A DNA stretch of 64,000 nt from Arthrobacter sp. SLBN-112 (GTDB lineage: Bacteria > Actinomycetota > Actinomycetes > Actinomycetales > Micrococcaceae): NCBI RefSeq assembly GCF_030944625.1, contig NZ_JAUSXY010000001.1, forward strand, positions 1,364,001 through 1,428,000. Reading direction: 5' to 3'. The notes beneath the pieces were generated by a model. The model did no database searches, was not told the origin of the DNA, and saw only the letters and a list, made by a program, of their open reading frames with translations. Positions 17,477-25,995 of the stretch are shown here, piece after piece. Position numbers and translations under genes: made by a program. The stretch's first letter is position 1. Every line of letters starts with the position of its first letter.

Positions 17477-18095
17477 TCAGTCCTTGTCGCTCCTGGAATG
17501 TTGCGCAGCACGTTCCACGATTTCCCTGCGCAATCGCGTAGACCTTCTTGTTCAGCGCCTGGCTTTGCTGGCTGATCAGCTCATAGGCCTCGTCCGCGGT
17601 GACGCCGGTGCGGCCCATCAGGATGCCTTTCGCCTGTTCAATGACCGCCCGGTTGCGGGCCGAGGCGGCGACAGCCTCCGTCGCCAACTGGTGCCGGTCC
17701 GTGTGGATGGATTGGGTCAGGTCCACCACGACGCCCCAGACGCCCACTGGTGCACCGGCTTCGAGGATGAAGTCAGCCGAAAACAGCAGTTTGTGCTGCC
17801 GGTCCTTTCGATCCCGGATGGACACGTAGATGGAGGACGGCCCGCCCGACGTGGCCACGCGGTCCCAGAACGCCTGTACGGTGGGCCTGTCATCCGGTTC
17901 GATGTGGGCGAGGGCCATGTCCATCGAGGGGATGACGTCGCCACGCTCATAGCCGTAGATGCGGTAGAGGTCGTCCGACCAGCGGAAGATGCCGTCCGAG
18001 AAGAAATATTCCACCAGCCCGGTGGGGCAATCGAGGTAGGCGGGGCTGAGATTCTCCGCTGTTGCCGGTACTGAAGAGATGCTGTTGGAAGTCAC
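17477..18095 (-). CDS. PAS-ANTAR RNA-binding antiterminator with a frameshift
   Basis: The gene begins MTSNSISSVPATAENL and encodes a PAS domain (residues about 25-130, YFFSDGIFRWSDDLYRIYGY) followed by an ANTAR domain (RAVIEQAKGILMGRTGVTA, DEAYELISQQSQ). ANTAR proteins bind paired hairpins in nascent RNA. The open frame runs past the domain into a Cys/Arg-rich tail ending at 17346. Removing one G from the run at 17524-17526 (CCC on the plus strand) instead gives ...YAIAQEIVERAAQHSRSDKD and a stop at 17477, a normal ANTAR end. I annotate that version. The cause is either a one-base insertion or a sequencing error. Confidence 0.8.
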
Positions 18096-18203
18096 AGTGG
18101 AGCCGTTCGACGTGCTGTATCCGGGCTCCCCCGGGCCCGGGAATTCAAGTGAAAAGAATATAGCAGTTCCCGTTTCCGGGATTGGCCAGGAGGAAACTGT
18201 CCC

Positions 18204-18893
18204 CTAGCTTCCTTGGTACCGCCCAGGCCGATGGTTCAGGGCCAGCACCAGGTTCAGCAGCGTGGCGCCAGCCGCGGACAGCACCACCATCAGCGGCGGA
18301 ACGAGGACGAGCGATGCCAGGACGATGGCCACATCGAGCACCATCTGGACGTACCCGGCACGCCATTTCAGCTTCTCCTGCAGGAGCAGCGCCAGGATGT
18401 TGAACCCGCCCAGGCTGGATTTGTGCCGGAACAGGATCAGCAGCCCGACGCCGGCGAGCAGGTTTCCGCCCGCCACGCCGTACACCGGGTCGAGATGCAG
18501 TGATCCGAACGCGGCAGGGTGCACGCCGGCAAGCACCGAGACCAGTGCGATGGCGGCCCCGGTGCGAAGGGCGAACTCCCAGCCTTTCTTCCAGACTGCC
18601 AAGGCGAAGAACGGCAGGTTGACGGCGAAGAAGATGACGCCGAACGGCAATGGCACGGTGTAGCTGAGCAGCAGCGCCAGGCCGGCGGTTCCACCCGTCA
18701 CCGCCCCGCTCGACTTCAGCAGGAACAGCCCCAGCGAGGCCGCGAAGGTGCCGGTCAGGATGCCCAGGACATCCTCAACCACGGAGTGGCGGACGGCCGA
18801 CGACGGCGCTGGCGGGGCCGCCGTCGGCCCCTGTAGGTGCGTGGGTGCGTCAGCACTGGTTGCGTCGACACGAGATTCTGCGGGGGCACTCAC
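18204..18893 (-). CDS. YitT-family membrane protein
   Basis: A 229-residue membrane protein of the YitT/DUF161 type. About 35 disordered residues precede five hydrophobic spans with the family motifs GAVTGGTAGLALLLSY, VNLPFFALAVWKKGWEFAL, DPVYGVAGGNLLAGVGL and SSLGGFNILALLL. It may act as a transporter or as an envelope-stress factor; no substrate is known for the family. The GTG start overlaps the aminotransferase stop (GTGA), so the two are translated as a pair. Confidence 0.8.
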   Translation of the reverse strand: MSAPAESRVDATSADAPTHLQGPTAAPPAPSSAVRHSVVEDVLGILTGTFAASLGLFLLKSSGAVTGGTAGLALLLSYTVPLPFGVIFFAVNLPFFALAVWKKGWEFALRTGAAIALVSVLAGVHPAAFGSLHLDPVYGVAGGNLLAGVGLLILFRHKSSLGGFNILALLLQEKLKWRAGYVQMVLDVAIVLASLVLVPPLMVVLSAAGATLLNLVLALNHRPGRYQGS

Positions 18894-19999
18894 TGGGCAG
18901 TACCCGCCTGAGGCAGGAACCGGCCGCGGTTGGCCAGCACGGCAAGCACCCTGTCGTTAGTGTCCGGGTCCGCCAGTGTGATCCGGACGCCGTCCGCGGC
19001 GTAGCCGCGGGCCAGGATGTCGGCCTCCCGGAGGGCGGCGAGGAGCTGTTCGCGTAGCTCGTCGGATGCACGGAGCCAGTAGAAGTTCGCCTGGCTGTCC
19101 GGTACTTCCCAGCCAGAGCCGCGGAGGGTTTCGATGACCCGGCTGCGTTCCGTGGCCACCGCCTCGATCCGCTCGAGGATTTCGTCCCCGGCCGCGAGGG
19201 AGGCAACCGCAGCGGCCTGCGCCATCCTGTTCACGCCGAACGGGACCGCGGTGCGCCGGAGGCCCTCGGCGATCTCCGGCCGGGCAATCGCATAGCCGAT
19301 CCGCAGCCCCGCCAGGCCGTAGGCCTTGGAGAAAGTGCGCAGGATGCAGAGGTTGGGATACCGGCGGTAGAAGTCCAGGGAATCCACGCCGGGTCGGCGC
19401 TGGAACTCGATGTAGGCCTCGTCCAACACCACCAGCACGCGCGGGGGCACGGACTGGAGGAACTCCGCCAGCTCGCCGGCGCTGATGGAAACGCCGGTGG
19501 GGTTGTTGGGCGAACAGAGGATCACCAGCCGGGTGCGGTCCGTGATGGCCGCCGCCATGGCGGGAAGGTCGTGCTGCTCATTGGCCAGGAGCGGCACGGG
19601 AACCGAAACGGCGCCGGCCACCGCCACCAGGATGGGGTAGGCCTCGAAGGACCGCCACGCGAACACCACTTCATCGCCGTGGCCGCACACAGCCGAAATG
19701 ATCTGCTGCAGCACGCCGGAGCTCCCCGGCCCGGCGGCGATTTCCTCGGGCGCGACACCGAAATGCCGGGCGATGGCTTCCCGGGCCTCCGGTGCACCCA
19801 TGCCCGGGTACCGGTGGATCCTGCCGGCTTCCGCCGAGATCGCATCAACTACCGACGGCAGGGGAGCGAAGTGGCTCTCATTGGCGGCCAGGGCGGCCGT
19901 CAGGTCAGTCTGCGCGCCCCTTCCTGCCACGTAGGCGGGGAGCTGGGCGACGGCGGCGCGGAGTTCCGGTACGGCGGTTTCGGTAAGGCTGCTGGTCAT
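18890..19999 (-). CDS. HisC-like histidinol-phosphate/aromatic aminotransferase
   Basis: A 369-residue fold-type I PLP aminotransferase. Marks are ALAANESHFAPLPSVVDAI, HRYPGMGAPEAREAIA, ILCSPNNPTGVSIS, VVLDEAYIEF and the PLP lysine in RTFSKAYGLAGLRIGYA. HisC-like enzymes act on histidinol phosphate or aromatic amino acids. It is not beside other his genes, so an aromatic aminotransferase role (phenylalanine/tyrosine) is plausible. The start at 19999 is chosen over 20008 and the longer frame by conservation only; no clear ribosome site is visible. It is divergent from an Lrp/AsnC regulator. Confidence 0.85.
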   Translation of the reverse strand: MTSSLTETAVPELRAAVAQLPAYVAGRGAQTDLTAALAANESHFAPLPSVVDAISAEAGRIHRYPGMGAPEAREAIARHFGVAPEEIAAGPGSSGVLQQIISAVCGHGDEVVFAWRSFEAYPILVAVAGAVSVPVPLLANEQHDLPAMAAAITDRTRLVILCSPNNPTGVSISAGELAEFLQSVPPRVLVVLDEAYIEFQRRPGVDSLDFYRRYPNLCILRTFSKAYGLAGLRIGYAIARPEIAEGLRRTAVPFGVNRMAQAAAVASLAAGDEILERIEAVATERSRVIETLRGSGWEVPDSQANFYWLRASDELREQLLAALREADILARGYAADGVRITLADPDTNDRVLAVLANRGRFLPQAGTAQ

Positions 20000-20091
20000 G
20001 GACAGCATGGTGGGCCAGGATAGGACGTCTGCGCAACACAGCCGTCTCCTATAGGACAGATCCAGCCCTTGCATGCCAGGAAAGTGGCAAA

Positions 20092-20571
20092 ATGCTCACT
20101 ATGCACCACATTGATGCCTTGGACGCCGAGATTCTGCTCACACTCGACCAGGATCCCCAGGCCACGGTCCTCTCGCTGTCCCGGACGTTGGGCGTGGCCC
20201 GCAATACTGTCCACGCCAGGCTGCGGCGGCTGGTGAACGACGGCAGCCTGGCTCCTTTCAGCCAGCGGGTGCGTACCGCGGCCCTGGGCCTGCCGCTTAT
20301 TGCCTTCATCTCGATTTCCATCAGCCAGTCCTCCAGCGACGAGGCCGTGGCGGCACTGCAGACCATCCCGGAAATCATCGAAATGCACGCCACTACCGGG
20401 GACGCGGACCTGCTCGCCAAAGTGGCCGCGAAGGACCCGGCCGATCTCCACCGGATCACCAACGCGATGCTGGCGATTGACGGCGTCGTCCGCACCAGCA
20501 CTGCGATGTCACTGGTGGAAGTCATGCCCACCCGGACGCTGCCCCTGCTGCAGGCGGCTGCCCGGAAATAG
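20092..20571 (+). CDS. Lrp/AsnC-family transcriptional regulator
   Basis: A 159-residue regulator with an N-terminal winged helix (residues about 4-60: IDALDAEILLTLDQDPQ..., TLGVARNTVHARLRRL) and a C-terminal RAM ligand domain (about 70-150: IAFISISISQSS, MHATTGDADLLAKVAAKDP). The family senses amino acids. It is divergent from the HisC-like aminotransferase with 92 bases between starts, making that operon its likely target. Confidence 0.87.
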   Translation: MLTMHHIDALDAEILLTLDQDPQATVLSLSRTLGVARNTVHARLRRLVNDGSLAPFSQRVRTAALGLPLIAFISISISQSSSDEAVAALQTIPEIIEMHATTGDADLLAKVAAKDPADLHRITNAMLAIDGVVRTSTAMSLVEVMPTRTLPLLQAAARK

Positions 20572-20688
20572 CGGGGCCGCCGTCAGGCGAGCTGGTCCAG
20601 GGCGTCGATGAGTGCGTCCACGAAGGCGGTAAGGATGGCCGGTTGGGTGCGGCCGGCCGCCCCGACCATGGGCGGGGCGGCAATCTCT

Positions 20689-21567
20689 TTATGTGCTCGG
20701 CCGTGGATGCATGATGCGCATCTGGTCCCAGGTCCTTTCCGAGGCCGCAATGCTTCGAGTGGACCGTTCACGGTCCAGGGAGGCGAGTTCAACGGCCACC
20801 GCCTGGACTGCGGCGACGGCGCCCGTGAGGGAGGGGAAAAAGCCTGCGCTTTCGGCCGGTACCACGATCTTGTGGAGGGCGTGCGCCGCCACCGGCGAAC
20901 TTGCGGTGTCAGTGATGGTGACGATCCGGGCTCCCAGCTGGTATGCGATGTCCACGGCGCGGACCGTGCTGTCGTAGACCCGCCAGAGGCTGATGGCAAT
21001 GACCAGGTCGTCCGGCGTCAGGCGCGCAACGGCGTTGGTCAACGCTGCCACATCGGCATCCAGCAGCCGGACGTCATAGCCGGCGATAATGGCGTTGTGC
21101 TCCAGCGCCTTGCCCGGAATGGCGTAGCTGCCGGCCGCAATGATCAGGGTCTGCCGTGCACCCGCGATGGCTTCGGCCACCGCATGGACCTCGCCGGGGT
21201 CCACCGTCCGCTCCAAATGGGCAAGGTTGGACCGGTCCGTGGTCAGGGAGGCCTGGGCCGGGCTGCTTACGTGGCCGTTGTGTTGTGCAGCGATTTCCAC
21301 GGCACTCAGGGACGCGAGGAACCGCGAGCGAAGCTCGAACTGGAACTCCGCCCAGCCCTTGAAGCCCAGCGTCTGGGCGGTCCGGGTCACCGTTGAGGCG
21401 TTCGACGACGCCGCGGCGGCTATGTCGCTGACCGAACCATAGGATGCCAGCCGCGGCTGGGAGCGAAGGACGCCCAATACCTGCAATTGCCGGGCGGCGA
21501 GCTTGCGCCCCTGGGCGTGGCCATCGAGCCATTCGGTCAAGGTGGCGCTGTTAACTTCTTGTTTCAC
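20689..21567 (-). CDS. RpiR/MurR-family regulator with SIS domain
   Basis: A 292-residue regulator. The N-terminal RpiR helix-turn-helix spans about residues 1-85 (SVSDIAAAASSNASTVTRTA), and the SIS sugar-phosphate domain spans about 125-265 (TLIIAAGSYAIPGKALE, LVIAISLWRVYDSTVRAV, IVTITDTASSPVA). SIS domains usually bind phosphosugars, though family members also control other catabolic genes. It is divergent from the MFS-GAF-amidohydrolase operon and probably regulates it. Confidence 0.86.
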   Translation of the reverse strand: MKQEVNSATLTEWLDGHAQGRKLAARQLQVLGVLRSQPRLASYGSVSDIAAAASSNASTVTRTAQTLGFKGWAEFQFELRSRFLASLSAVEIAAQHNGHVSSPAQASLTTDRSNLAHLERTVDPGEVHAVAEAIAGARQTLIIAAGSYAIPGKALEHNAIIAGYDVRLLDADVAALTNAVARLTPDDLVIAISLWRVYDSTVRAVDIAYQLGARIVTITDTASSPVAAHALHKIVVPAESAGFFPSLTGAVAAVQAVAVELASLDRERSTRSIAASERTWDQMRIMHPRPST

Positions 21568-21587
21568 CTATTGACCTCCGCAAGTGA

Positions 21588-21624
21588 TGCACGTAACTTC
21601 AATCTATATGCACGGATCTGTGCA
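21588..21624. promoter_or_regulatory. TGCAC repeats between rpiR-like gene and MFS operon
   Basis: The 102-base divergent spacer holds TGCAC at 21588-21592 and an inverted repeat TGCAC-N6-GTGCA at 21609-21624. These are candidate operators for the RpiR-type regulator. The only support is the symmetry and the location. Confidence 0.4.
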
Positions 21625-21669
21625 AATCCTAAAAACTGTACAACTTGGCCCACTTCGGCAGGAATCCCA

Positions 21670-23064
21670 ATGTCCCTAACAGCACGCCTGGACCGGCTCC
21701 CACTCAGTCGTCCACACTACAAGCTTCTCCTTATCGGAGGGCTCGGCTACTCCTTTGACGGCATGGATGGCGCCGTGGTGGCCTTCCTGCTCCCGCGCAT
21801 CCAGGAGATCTGGGGCCTGAGCACCGCAAGCCTTGGCCTGGTCGGCTCCGCCGCTCCGCTGGGCTTCTTCTTCGGTGCCATCCTGTCCGGCTGGCTGGGT
21901 GACCGGTTCGGCCGGAAGAAGGTCATGCTGTGGGCGCTTGCCTTCTACTGCGCCATGTCCGTGGCGGCCGCCGTGGCCCCGAACTTCGAAGTCTTCCTGG
22001 CAGCCCGGGTCCTGGCGGGTCTCGGCGCGGGCGCGGAGAGCGTCATCATCGCGCCGTTCCTCTCGGAGTTCATTCCGCCCAAGCGGCGCGGCTGGTTCAT
22101 CGGTACGCTGGCCGGGTTCTTCTCGTTCGGTTTCGTGGCCGCCGCGCTCATCGGGCGGTTTGTGGTTCCCCTGGGTAACGACGGATGGCGGTGGGCCCAG
22201 GTCATTACCGCGGTTCCCATCCTCCTGCTTCTCTGGTGGCGCCGCAGCCTTCCTGAATCGCCCCGCTTCCTCATGAGCCAAGGCCGGGCGGCGGAGGCTG
22301 AACGGGTGGTGAAAGGCTTCGAGCAGAAGGTGCTCCGCGCCACTGGCAAGGAGCTTCCGGCGGTGCCGGCAGGCGGGGAAGACATCGCCAAGCACGGGCA
22401 GAAGATCAGCATCTGGAATGCCCTGAAATTCATGTGGTCTCCCGCCCTGCGCAGGAGGACAGCAGTGATCTGGCTGATCTGGTTCGTGATCACCTTCTCG
22501 TACTACGGCTTCTTTTCCTGGATCCCCACCCTGCTGGTTGGGCGCGGAATTACGGTCACCAAGAGCTTCGAATACTCCATCATCATTTACCTGGCACAGA
22601 TTCCCGGCTACTTCTCCGCGGCCTGGCTGTGCGACCGGATCGACCGGAAGAACACGATCGCCCTGTACCTGGCGGGCTCGGCCCTCAGCGCGTTTTGGCT
22701 GAGCCAGTCCAACGATTCCGGGATGATCCTGGTGGCCGCGGCCACCCTGTCCTTCTTCCTCAACGGCACCTACGCCGGGGTCTATGCCTACACCCCGGAA
22801 CTGTTCCCCACGTGGATGCGGGCCACCGGCGTCGGACTGGCAAGTGCGGTGGGACGCGTGGGCAGCATCCTGGCCCCGTCCATCATCGGCGTGTTCGCCG
22901 CAACGCTCGGCTTCGGCGGCGTCTTCACCATGACCACGGTGGTCCTGGCAGTGGGCGTGATCGGCGTCGTCATTTTCGGAACGTCCACGGCGGGCAAATC
23001 ACTGGAAGACATCAATGCCCGCACCGAGCCCGAGCAGGCAGCCATGTCGGGAGGCGGCAAATGA
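21670..23064 (+). CDS. MFS transporter, organic/aromatic acid type
   Basis: A 464-residue 12-span major-facilitator protein. Typical motifs are GYSFDGMDGAVVAFLLP in span 1, GWLGDRFGRKKVMLWAL between spans 2 and 3, and GSGxE-like AGLGAGAESVIIAPFLSEF in span 4. The layout matches metabolite:proton symporters for aromatic or nicotinate-like acids. The ATG at 21670 is the first codon of the conserved part; upstream frame sequence is not protein-like. It overlaps the next gene by ATGA and so heads a three-gene operon. Confidence 0.85.
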   Translation: MSLTARLDRLPLSRPHYKLLLIGGLGYSFDGMDGAVVAFLLPRIQEIWGLSTASLGLVGSAAPLGFFFGAILSGWLGDRFGRKKVMLWALAFYCAMSVAAAVAPNFEVFLAARVLAGLGAGAESVIIAPFLSEFIPPKRRGWFIGTLAGFFSFGFVAAALIGRFVVPLGNDGWRWAQVITAVPILLLLWWRRSLPESPRFLMSQGRAAEAERVVKGFEQKVLRATGKELPAVPAGGEDIAKHGQKISIWNALKFMWSPALRRRTAVIWLIWFVITFSYYGFFSWIPTLLVGRGITVTKSFEYSIIIYLAQIPGYFSAAWLCDRIDRKNTIALYLAGSALSAFWLSQSNDSGMILVAAATLSFFLNGTYAGVYAYTPELFPTWMRATGVGLASAVGRVGSILAPSIIGVFAATLGFGGVFTMTTVVLAVGVIGVVIFGTSTAGKSLEDINARTEPEQAAMSGGGK

Positions 23065-23552
23065 CGGAGCAGGACCCAAACACAGCATTCCAGGACATCT
23101 TCGACCACCTCCGCCGCGACCCGGGTGTCATCCTGTTCACCGCGCTGCGCTGGCTGCCCGGATCCTCCGTGCTCCGGCGCGTGTTCACCAGCCACCCCGT
23201 GCAGTACCCGCTGGGTGCCGAAAAGTCGGTGGAAATCTCCGAAGGCTGGCTGGACACCGTAATCGCGAAGCAGCAGCCGTTCCTCGCCCCTGACGCCGCC
23301 GCACTCGCCGAGGTATTCACCGACGTCGCCCTGATCCAGTCCCTGGGCTGCGGCGCAGTGATCAACATCCCGGTAACAACCCACGGCACCGTGGTGGGCG
23401 TCCTGGCATTGCTCGACGCCGAAGGAAAATACACCCGACGCAGCCTCGACGTGGCGTCCGTGGCAGTATCCGCTGCATCCGAACACCTTGCCTCAGCCTT
23501 TATCGACTCAGACCAAATCATCCCGACAGGAAAGGATCCAGTCATCCCGTGA
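23061..23552 (+). CDS. GAF-domain protein in the amidohydrolase operon
   Basis: A 163-residue single-domain GAF protein (MTEQDPNTAFQDIFDHLRRD..., LGCGAVINIPVTTHGTVVGV, LALLDAEGKYTRRSLDVAS). GAF domains bind small ligands, and no output domain is attached. It is coupled at both ends, by ATGA with the MFS gene and by GTGA with the amidohydrolase, so its job belongs to this pathway. It may be a sensor, or an enzyme of the fRMsr type. No catalytic Cys set is obvious, so I do not assign an activity. Confidence 0.75.
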   Translation: MTEQDPNTAFQDIFDHLRRDPGVILFTALRWLPGSSVLRRVFTSHPVQYPLGAEKSVEISEGWLDTVIAKQQPFLAPDAAALAEVFTDVALIQSLGCGAVINIPVTTHGTVVGVLALLDAEGKYTRRSLDVASVAVSAASEHLASAFIDSDQIIPTGKDPVIP

Positions 23553-24775
23553 CCTCCTCCATTGAACCGCTCGTCATCAGGAACGCCAATGTCCTGGATG
23601 TCCACGCGGGCACCTTCTCGCTGACCGACGTCGTGACCGCTGACGGAAAGATCCGCAGCGTTGGGCCGAGCGCGGAAGCGCCGGAAAATGCACGCGTCAT
23701 TGATGGCACGGGCAAATACGTCATCCCCGGCCTCATTGACGCCCACGTCCACGTGGTGGCCTCCAGCGCGGACTTCCGGTCCTTGACCTGGACACCTGCT
23801 TCCTACGTGTACGCGCAGACCGCGAGGATCATGCAGGGCATGCTGCGCCGCGGCTTCACCACCGTGCGGGATCTCTCAGGTGCCGACTTTGGCCTGGCGA
23901 GGGCCCAGGCCGAGGGCCTCCTGGAAGGGCCGAAGCTGCACTTTTGCGGCCGCGCCCTCAGCCAGACGGGCGGCCACGGCGACATGCGGCTGCCCGGCGA
24001 AGACCACGAGCCCAACGGCCGGGGGTGCTGTGGCATCGGGCGGGTGGCGGACGGGGTGGACGCCGTGCGTGCCGCCGCCCGCGACGAGCTCCGCAAGGGG
24101 GCCCACCACATCAAGATCATGGCATCCGGAGGCGTGTCCTCCCCGACGGACCGGATCGACTCCACCCAGTATTCGCTGGAAGAGATGCGGGCCGCCGTGG
24201 AAGAAGCCGAAGCGGCCAACCGGTACGTGGCAGCCCACGCCTACTCTGCCCGGGCCATCAACCGCGCCCTCGAATCGGGGGTCAGGTCCATTGAACACGG
24301 CAACCTCCTTGACGACGAGAGCCTGCGGCTCTTCCTGGAGAAGGATGCCTTCCTGGTGCCCACCCTGGTGACTTACTGGGCGTTGAAGGAAGAAGGCAAG
24401 GAATTCGGCTTGACCGATGAGATGTGGGCCAAAGTGGATTCTGTCCTGAGCAGCGGACTTGAGGCCATCGCACGGGCCCACGAGGCCGGAGTGAAGATGG
24501 TTTACGGCTCGGACCTCCTCGGCGGCATGCACCGGCACCAGAACGAGCAGTTCCGGTTGCTGGGCAAAGTCCAGCCGGCCATCGACGCCATCCGGTCCGC
24601 CACCACGACGGCCGCCGAACTGCTTGGGCGGGCGGGCGAACTGGGAGTCATCGCCCCCGGAGCGGATGCGGACATGCTGGTGCTCTCGGCGGACCCGGTA
24701 GAGGACGTCGCAGTGCTGGCCGATATTGCCGACCACCTGGAGCACGTGGTCCAGGACGGCGCAATTATCGTGTGA
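23549..24775 (+). CDS. Amidohydrolase (imidazolonepropionase/prolidase-like)
   Basis: A 408-residue metal-dependent amidohydrolase. It has the HxH metal site in VIPGLIDAHVHV, a likely carboxylated lysine in GAHHIKIMASGGVSS, metal histidines in YVAAHAYSARA and RSIEHGNLLDDES, and the catalytic Asp in VYGSDLLGGMHRHQ. This pattern matches the Xaa-Pro dipeptidase/imidazolonepropionase-like group, which cleaves cyclic amides or acyl amino acids. The GTG start overlaps the GAF stop. The upstream MFS gene probably imports its substrate. Confidence 0.83.
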   Translation: MTSSIEPLVIRNANVLDVHAGTFSLTDVVTADGKIRSVGPSAEAPENARVIDGTGKYVIPGLIDAHVHVVASSADFRSLTWTPASYVYAQTARIMQGMLRRGFTTVRDLSGADFGLARAQAEGLLEGPKLHFCGRALSQTGGHGDMRLPGEDHEPNGRGCCGIGRVADGVDAVRAAARDELRKGAHHIKIMASGGVSSPTDRIDSTQYSLEEMRAAVEEAEAANRYVAAHAYSARAINRALESGVRSIEHGNLLDDESLRLFLEKDAFLVPTLVTYWALKEEGKEFGLTDEMWAKVDSVLSSGLEAIARAHEAGVKMVYGSDLLGGMHRHQNEQFRLLGKVQPAIDAIRSATTTAAELLGRAGELGVIAPGADADMLVLSADPVEDVAVLADIADHLEHVVQDGAIIV

Positions 24776-24794
24776 GGCGCTGCCTGGAAGTGAC

Positions 24795-24840
24795 AGCACA
24801 GCGCCGCCCGCCTTTGGGGGAAGACGGGCGGCGCTGTGCT
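24795..24840. terminator. Strong bidirectional hairpin terminator
   Basis: AGCACAGCGCCGCCCG (24795-24810) pairs perfectly with 24825-24840 across a 14-base loop containing GGGGG. It ends the MFS-GAF-amidohydrolase operon and also faces the convergent SRPBCC gene. Confidence 0.85.
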
Positions 24841-24868
24841 GCAGTGCGGCGTTGTGGACCAGGACGGA

Positions 24869-25837
24869 CTAGTGCTGACCGAGGTTGCCGTTGACCGGCG
24901 GCAGGCCGCCGTCGTTGCGCCGCAAATCGTTGCCGTCCTGGTCGCGCTCGGCCGCGCTCAGGTTCTCGCCTTCCAGCGTCTCGTCGGACTCGCCCGTGGT
25001 GTCCACCAGGCCGTTGGTCTGGTCGAAGGCATGCCCGATCCTGTCATCACCCAGGTCGGCGACTGAACCGGTGGAGCCGGCCGTCGCCGTCGTGCCCGCT
25101 GCGTGGACGCCGACGCCTGCATCCGCCGAACCGGTGGTGGAGCCTGCGGTGAGTGGCTCAGCGGGAACAACCGGCTCCGCAGGGGCCACGGGGGTTGTCC
25201 CAGTGACAGTTACGTCGCGGGCCTCGGTTTCGTCCTTGTTGCCGCTTGCGGCCATCGCCGCTGCCGCACCGGCCGCAGCCGCGATGCCCGCGCCGGCGGC
25301 CACCTTGCCGGAGATGCCGGCCTTGCCGGAATCGCCGCGTGAGGCGCCGGCATGCTCAACGCCGGGCGTGCCCACCGCCGAAGCGGCATTGACCGATCCC
25401 CGCCAGGCGCCGCTGGCGTAGCCTTCGTCTTCGATAAATTCCTTGAACTTCTTCAGGTCTGACTCCGCCTGGCGGTCCACGACATGGAGCTTGTCGCCCA
25501 GCTTTTCCACCAGGCCTTCGGGCTCGTATTCCAGGCTCAGCTGAATGGAGGTCTGGCCGCCCCCAACGTCCTCGAATTCCACCACGCCGGCGTTTGTGGC
25601 GCCTTCCGTAGCGGCCCAGGCCACCCGGCGGTCGGGTACCTGTTCCAGGATCTTCGCTTCCCACTGCCTGCGGACGCCGCCGATTTCAGCCACCCACTCC
25701 AGCCGGTCGTCGCTGAGCTGGGTCACGCTCTTGACGCCGCCCATGAAGTGCGGGAAGTCCTCGAACTGGGTCCACTGGTTGTAAGCGGTGCTCACCGGTA
25801 CGTTCACCAGAATGCGTTTTTCCACCTTCGTGCTCAT
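24869..25837 (-). CDS. SRPBCC (polyketide-cyclase-like) protein with low-complexity tail
   Basis: A 322-residue protein. Residues about 1-145 form a SRPBCC/START-like domain of the COQ10/cyclase type (MSTKVEKRILVNVPVSTAYN, WTQFEDFPHFMGGVKSV, WEAKILEQVPDRRVAW). The rest is low complexity: an Ala/Gly-rich stretch (AGAGIAAAAGAAAAMAA) that could insert in a membrane, then a Thr/Ala/Pro/acidic tail. Actinobacterial SRPBCC proteins of this kind are common and uncharacterised. The start has a good ribosome site (GGAGAC). A lipid-binding or stress-related role would be a guess. Confidence 0.8.
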   Translation of the reverse strand: MSTKVEKRILVNVPVSTAYNQWTQFEDFPHFMGGVKSVTQLSDDRLEWVAEIGGVRRQWEAKILEQVPDRRVAWAATEGATNAGVVEFEDVGGGQTSIQLSLEYEPEGLVEKLGDKLHVVDRQAESDLKKFKEFIEDEGYASGAWRGSVNAASAVGTPGVEHAGASRGDSGKAGISGKVAAGAGIAAAAGAAAAMAASGNKDETEARDVTVTGTTPVAPAEPVVPAEPLTAGSTTGSADAGVGVHAAGTTATAGSTGSVADLGDDRIGHAFDQTNGLVDTTGESDETLEGENLSAAERDQDGNDLRRNDGGLPPVNGNLGQH

Positions 25838-25995
25838 AACGTCTCCTTCGCTGTGTCACCGGGAACTGATGAGTATGGTAAATCATCAGCATGCTTACCA
25901 AAATACTCTGTGGAAGGTCCGGTTTCCAGAGCGGTCGGCGACAAAAAGGCTGGCCTGGGGGCCGCGGGAGGCAAACACGCGACAGCCGGGAATTG

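Noticed and set aside
20583..20688. Possible C-terminal fragment on the minus strand (...QPAILTAFVDALIDALDQLA)
   Set aside because: It looks protein-like, but only about 30 residues lie outside the RpiR gene and no family is recognised. It may be a remnant, but it is too short to claim.
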